Part shown: positions 40,548-42,234 of the stretch, in pieces | How the letters are laid out: each line of letters begins with the position of its first letter | Position numbering within the stretch: position 1 is the stretch's first letter | Virus record (IMG/VR): IMGVR_UViG_3300017967_007425 | Location: 1 to 42,234 of that record | DNA: 42,234 nucleotides | DNA from: a virus | Reading direction: 5' to 3' (one strand) | Notes under the pieces: generated by a model | Told to the model about the DNA's origin: nothing | What the model saw: the letters and a program-made list of their open reading frames with translations, nothing else | Database searches by the model: none | Position numbers and translations under genes: made by a program

Positions 40548-41592
40548 AAAATATTTTCTTTTTTAATTTTAAAATTGTACCAATATCTTTAGATATGACT
40601 TCAATTGAATATTGATGTTCTTCAAATATAACTGTGGCGATACTCAAGCCCATACCTTTAACAATTAAAGAATCTTTTGGAAAGATGTTTTGATTAAATT
40701 CATCTTGTGTCATTCCTCTTCCATTGTCTTCAACATAAATTGAACCTTCATCATCAGAATATATTATAATTTTCTTTTCAATATTATCATTATACTTGAT
40801 TCCATTTTGAATTAGCTGCATAAGCCCAGAACACATAAGAGAAGAGTTTCCAACTAAAACCGGCAAATTTTTTACCTCTACATACATATCCAATGCTGTA
40901 ATAGATAGATAATCTTCTAATTCATCTTTAAGGTTGAATTCTCGAACTTCAATTTGTTTTGTTTGTTTAATAAGCCCAGTAAAAGAATATATTCCTCGAT
41001 AAACCATTTGCGCATGAGCTAATCCTTTTTCTAAAAACATTAAAGCAGGAGCTAGTTTAAGATCTTTAATAGCCTTATCGGTTAATTTTCTCTTTAGCAT
41101 TGCAATGCCTCTTGGAATATAAGTGTTAATCCCAGAGTGCATATCATGACGAATCACTTTGTTTGAATATTCAATAAAAAGCTTTGATTCGTAAAGTTGT
41201 TGCTTCTTTTTGAGATCATCTAGCATTTGCAATGTTGCACCATGATAATCAACAAGCCATTGATCATATTTTTCCAAGTCTCCAGGCATAATTTTTCCTG
41301 CTCTATAATGCGTTGGCATTCCTTCAACAAATATTACAGTAGGGAAACACTCAACCAAATAAATTTTTGGATACTTTAATTCTAGTTCCGACTTAACCTT
41401 GTTTGTAGGATTAGGAGAATAATAAAACTTTGGACACTGTTTAAGTTCAATAAATGCACCACCATCGTCAAAATCTATCGGCTGCCACAGAAGCGAAAAC
41501 CATTTTCCACCATCTTTTCTCATACTTATATATAGTCTTTCCAAGCCTTTCTTTTTTGTTTTTAGATAATCATAATCACTATTGTGTTCCAA
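40531..41592 (-). CDS. Histidine-kinase-like protein (HisKA and GHKL ATPase)
   Basis: This 353-residue protein has an H-box (KVIRHDMHSGINTYI, His149). The ATPase boxes are LMQLIQNGIKYND (N-box, Asn263), VEDNGRGM (G1, Asp289-Asn-Gly-Arg-Gly293) and KGMGLSIA (G2). About 140 residues precede the H-box and may be a sensor domain without a membrane span. No response regulator is in the window. The likely start is TTG 41592; ATG at the MRKDGGKW residue (codon 24) is the alternative. A histidine kinase in a phage is unusual. It could rewire host signalling or use the fold for another ATP-dependent role. Confidence 0.72.
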   Translation of the reverse strand: MEHNSDYDYLKTKKKGLERLYISMRKDGGKWFSLLWQPIDFDDGGAFIELKQCPKFYYSPNPTNKVKSELELKYPKIYLVECFPTVIFVEGMPTHYRAGKIMPGDLEKYDQWLVDYHGATLQMLDDLKKKQQLYESKLFIEYSNKVIRHDMHSGINTYIPRGIAMLKRKLTDKAIKDLKLAPALMFLEKGLAHAQMVYRGIYSFTGLIKQTKQIEVREFNLKDELEDYLSITALDMYVEVKNLPVLVGNSSLMCSGLMQLIQNGIKYNDNIEKKIIIYSDDEGSIYVEDNGRGMTQDEFNQNIFPKDSLIVKGMGLSIATVIFEEHQYSIEVISKDIGTILKLKKKIFLNNIE

Positions 41593-42058
41593 ACATTTCT
41601 TTTAAGCCTTGGTAGTCTCGTCTAATTAAATCAGCCAATCCCATAGCCTCATCAACAGACGATACAACAAAATTCTGAATAGGATATGTGATCATAAAGC
41701 GTTCTCCTGTTTCTATTTTATGAGGATGAGATTCCGGAAGCCATTCTTGATGTTTAATGGTAAATACAATACTCATTAAATCATAGTCATAATTTCCTGA
41801 TATTCGATAGAATGGCTTACGTCCTCCCACAGTGAAAGTCCCACCGGTTTTACTATTTTTAGCCAAATTAAAATTTCCCCTAATAGGATATGACTTGCCA
41901 TTAATTTCGATTTCCTCTACAGGACTCCATGAATATGGCGGCACATCCAAATCCTCTAGAGCAGTAAAGACTTCTCCCAGAGCATGATCGTAATCTTCAC
42001 GTTGAAAATTTTCTTTTAAAAACTTTTTAAAGCTTTCCATTAATAATTTCATTTTCAT
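41579..42058 (-). CDS. Virion-type protein with capsid-targeting-like N-terminus
   Basis: This 159-residue protein starts MKMKLLMESFKKFLKENF, an amphipathic helix like that of 33633-33845 and the ADP-ribosyltransferase. The rest looks beta-rich (EIEINGKSYPIRGNFNLAKN, GTFTVGGRKPFYRISGNYDY) and has no known catalytic motif. Start 42058 (or the Met two codons on) has AGAGAAAAAATT before it. It overlaps the kinase-like gene by 14 bases. A head-packaged protein is plausible. Confidence 0.62.
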   Translation of the reverse strand: MKMKLLMESFKKFLKENFQREDYDHALGEVFTALEDLDVPPYSWSPVEEIEINGKSYPIRGNFNLAKNSKTGGTFTVGGRKPFYRISGNYDYDLMSIVFTIKHQEWLPESHPHKIETGERFMITYPIQNFVVSSVDEAMGLADLIRRDYQGLKEMFGTQ

Positions 42059-42074
42059 AATTTTTTCTCTTATA

Positions 42075-42234
42075 TCAATCCCATAGACTCATATCTAACA
42101 TAACTAGTTTATTTGTGATGTTTGAAATGCCAATATTTGCCCCTTTAAGTTCCCTAGGCGGAATATCCATCAATACAGCAGCTCGGATAATTTTTTTCAT
42201 TTCAGGGTTTTTTAACATTGCATGAGCCATTTGA
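42075..42234 (-). CDS. Conserved protein, 5' end beyond window edge
   Basis: The last 52 codons of a gene whose start is beyond 42234. The visible part reads MAHAMLKNPEMKKIIRAAVL, then MDIPPRELKGANIGIS and NKLVMLDMSLWD, with a TGA stop at 42075. It looks helical with a hydrophobic C-terminus. No family can be called from so short a piece. Confidence 0.65.
   Translation of the reverse strand, partial: QMAHAMLKNPEMKKIIRAAVLMDIPPRELKGANIGISNITNKLVMLDMSLWD

Noticed and set aside
1-42234. Rightward (plus-strand) open frames of 60-157 codons
   Set aside because: They lie opposite well-supported genes, lack ribosome sites and have compositions expected from the reverse of coding strands. None shows a recognisable motif.

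Overview
The window looks like part of the genome of a large, AT-rich, T4-like tailed phage (myovirus type) of a Gram-negative host. The reasons are these. All 57 real genes lie on the minus strand and are tightly packed with 1-4 nt stop/start overlaps. There is a T4 gp55-like late sigma factor, a tail lysin with two cell-wall hydrolase domains, a PIN-PhoH protein, a tRNA-Arg, and a long block of multi-domain proteins that look like packaged or prohead-core proteins. The dTDP-rhamnose-type, GDP-mannose and CMP-sugar enzymes point to a Gram-negative host envelope, and the general character recalls marine T4-like phages. The host cannot be named from the sequence. No stretch above 300 bases lacks a gene; the largest non-coding gap is about 150 bases (21306-21455).

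Layout, left to right (transcription runs right to left). 1-5001: a partial conserved protein, the tail lysin, a late sigma factor and four small genes. 5031-15341: a glycan cluster of twelve genes (methyltransferase, sialyltransferase-like protein, HAD phosphatase, SIS isomerase, NeuA-like cytidylyltransferase, RmlD/RmlB/RmlC-like enzymes, GT2, Gmd and two GT4 glycosyltransferases). 15356-19210: an Fe-S PD-(D/E)XK nuclease, a zinc metallopeptidase, PIN-PhoH and small genes. 19210-21305: two proteins with acidic N-termini and poly-lysine C-terminal halves. 21345-24832: short transcription units with visible promoters and terminators (tRNA-Arg, HldE-like nucleotidyltransferase, eukaryotic-type phosphomannomutase, twin lipoproteins, UV endonuclease). 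24830-39997: mainly large virion-type proteins, including an ADP-ribosyltransferase, a ligase-like/HxGH nucleotidyltransferase fusion, a metallopeptidase with an in-frame nested gene, and an exported serine protease. 39963-42234: small genes, a histidine-kinase-like protein and a partial gene.

The most striking non-coding signal is a recurrent two-part element, TGAATA, then 15-16 bases, then CGTATA. It occurs nine times on the coding strand. Six copies lie 20-32 bases before a start codon, one lies 11 bases before the tRNA, and two are inside genes. I read it as a phage promoter class (middle or early) that differs from the T4 late TATAAATA type. A tenth copy faces the other way and would make antisense RNA.

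The genes suggest several linked programmes. One is remodelling of host or virion surface glycans. A second is possible superinfection control by envelope lipoproteins. A third is delivery with the DNA of capsid-borne effectors (ADP-ribosyltransferase, basic proteins) that carry short amphipathic N-termini resembling T4 capsid-targeting sequences. The last reading is inference. Function calls come from motif recognition by eye; no database search was run.
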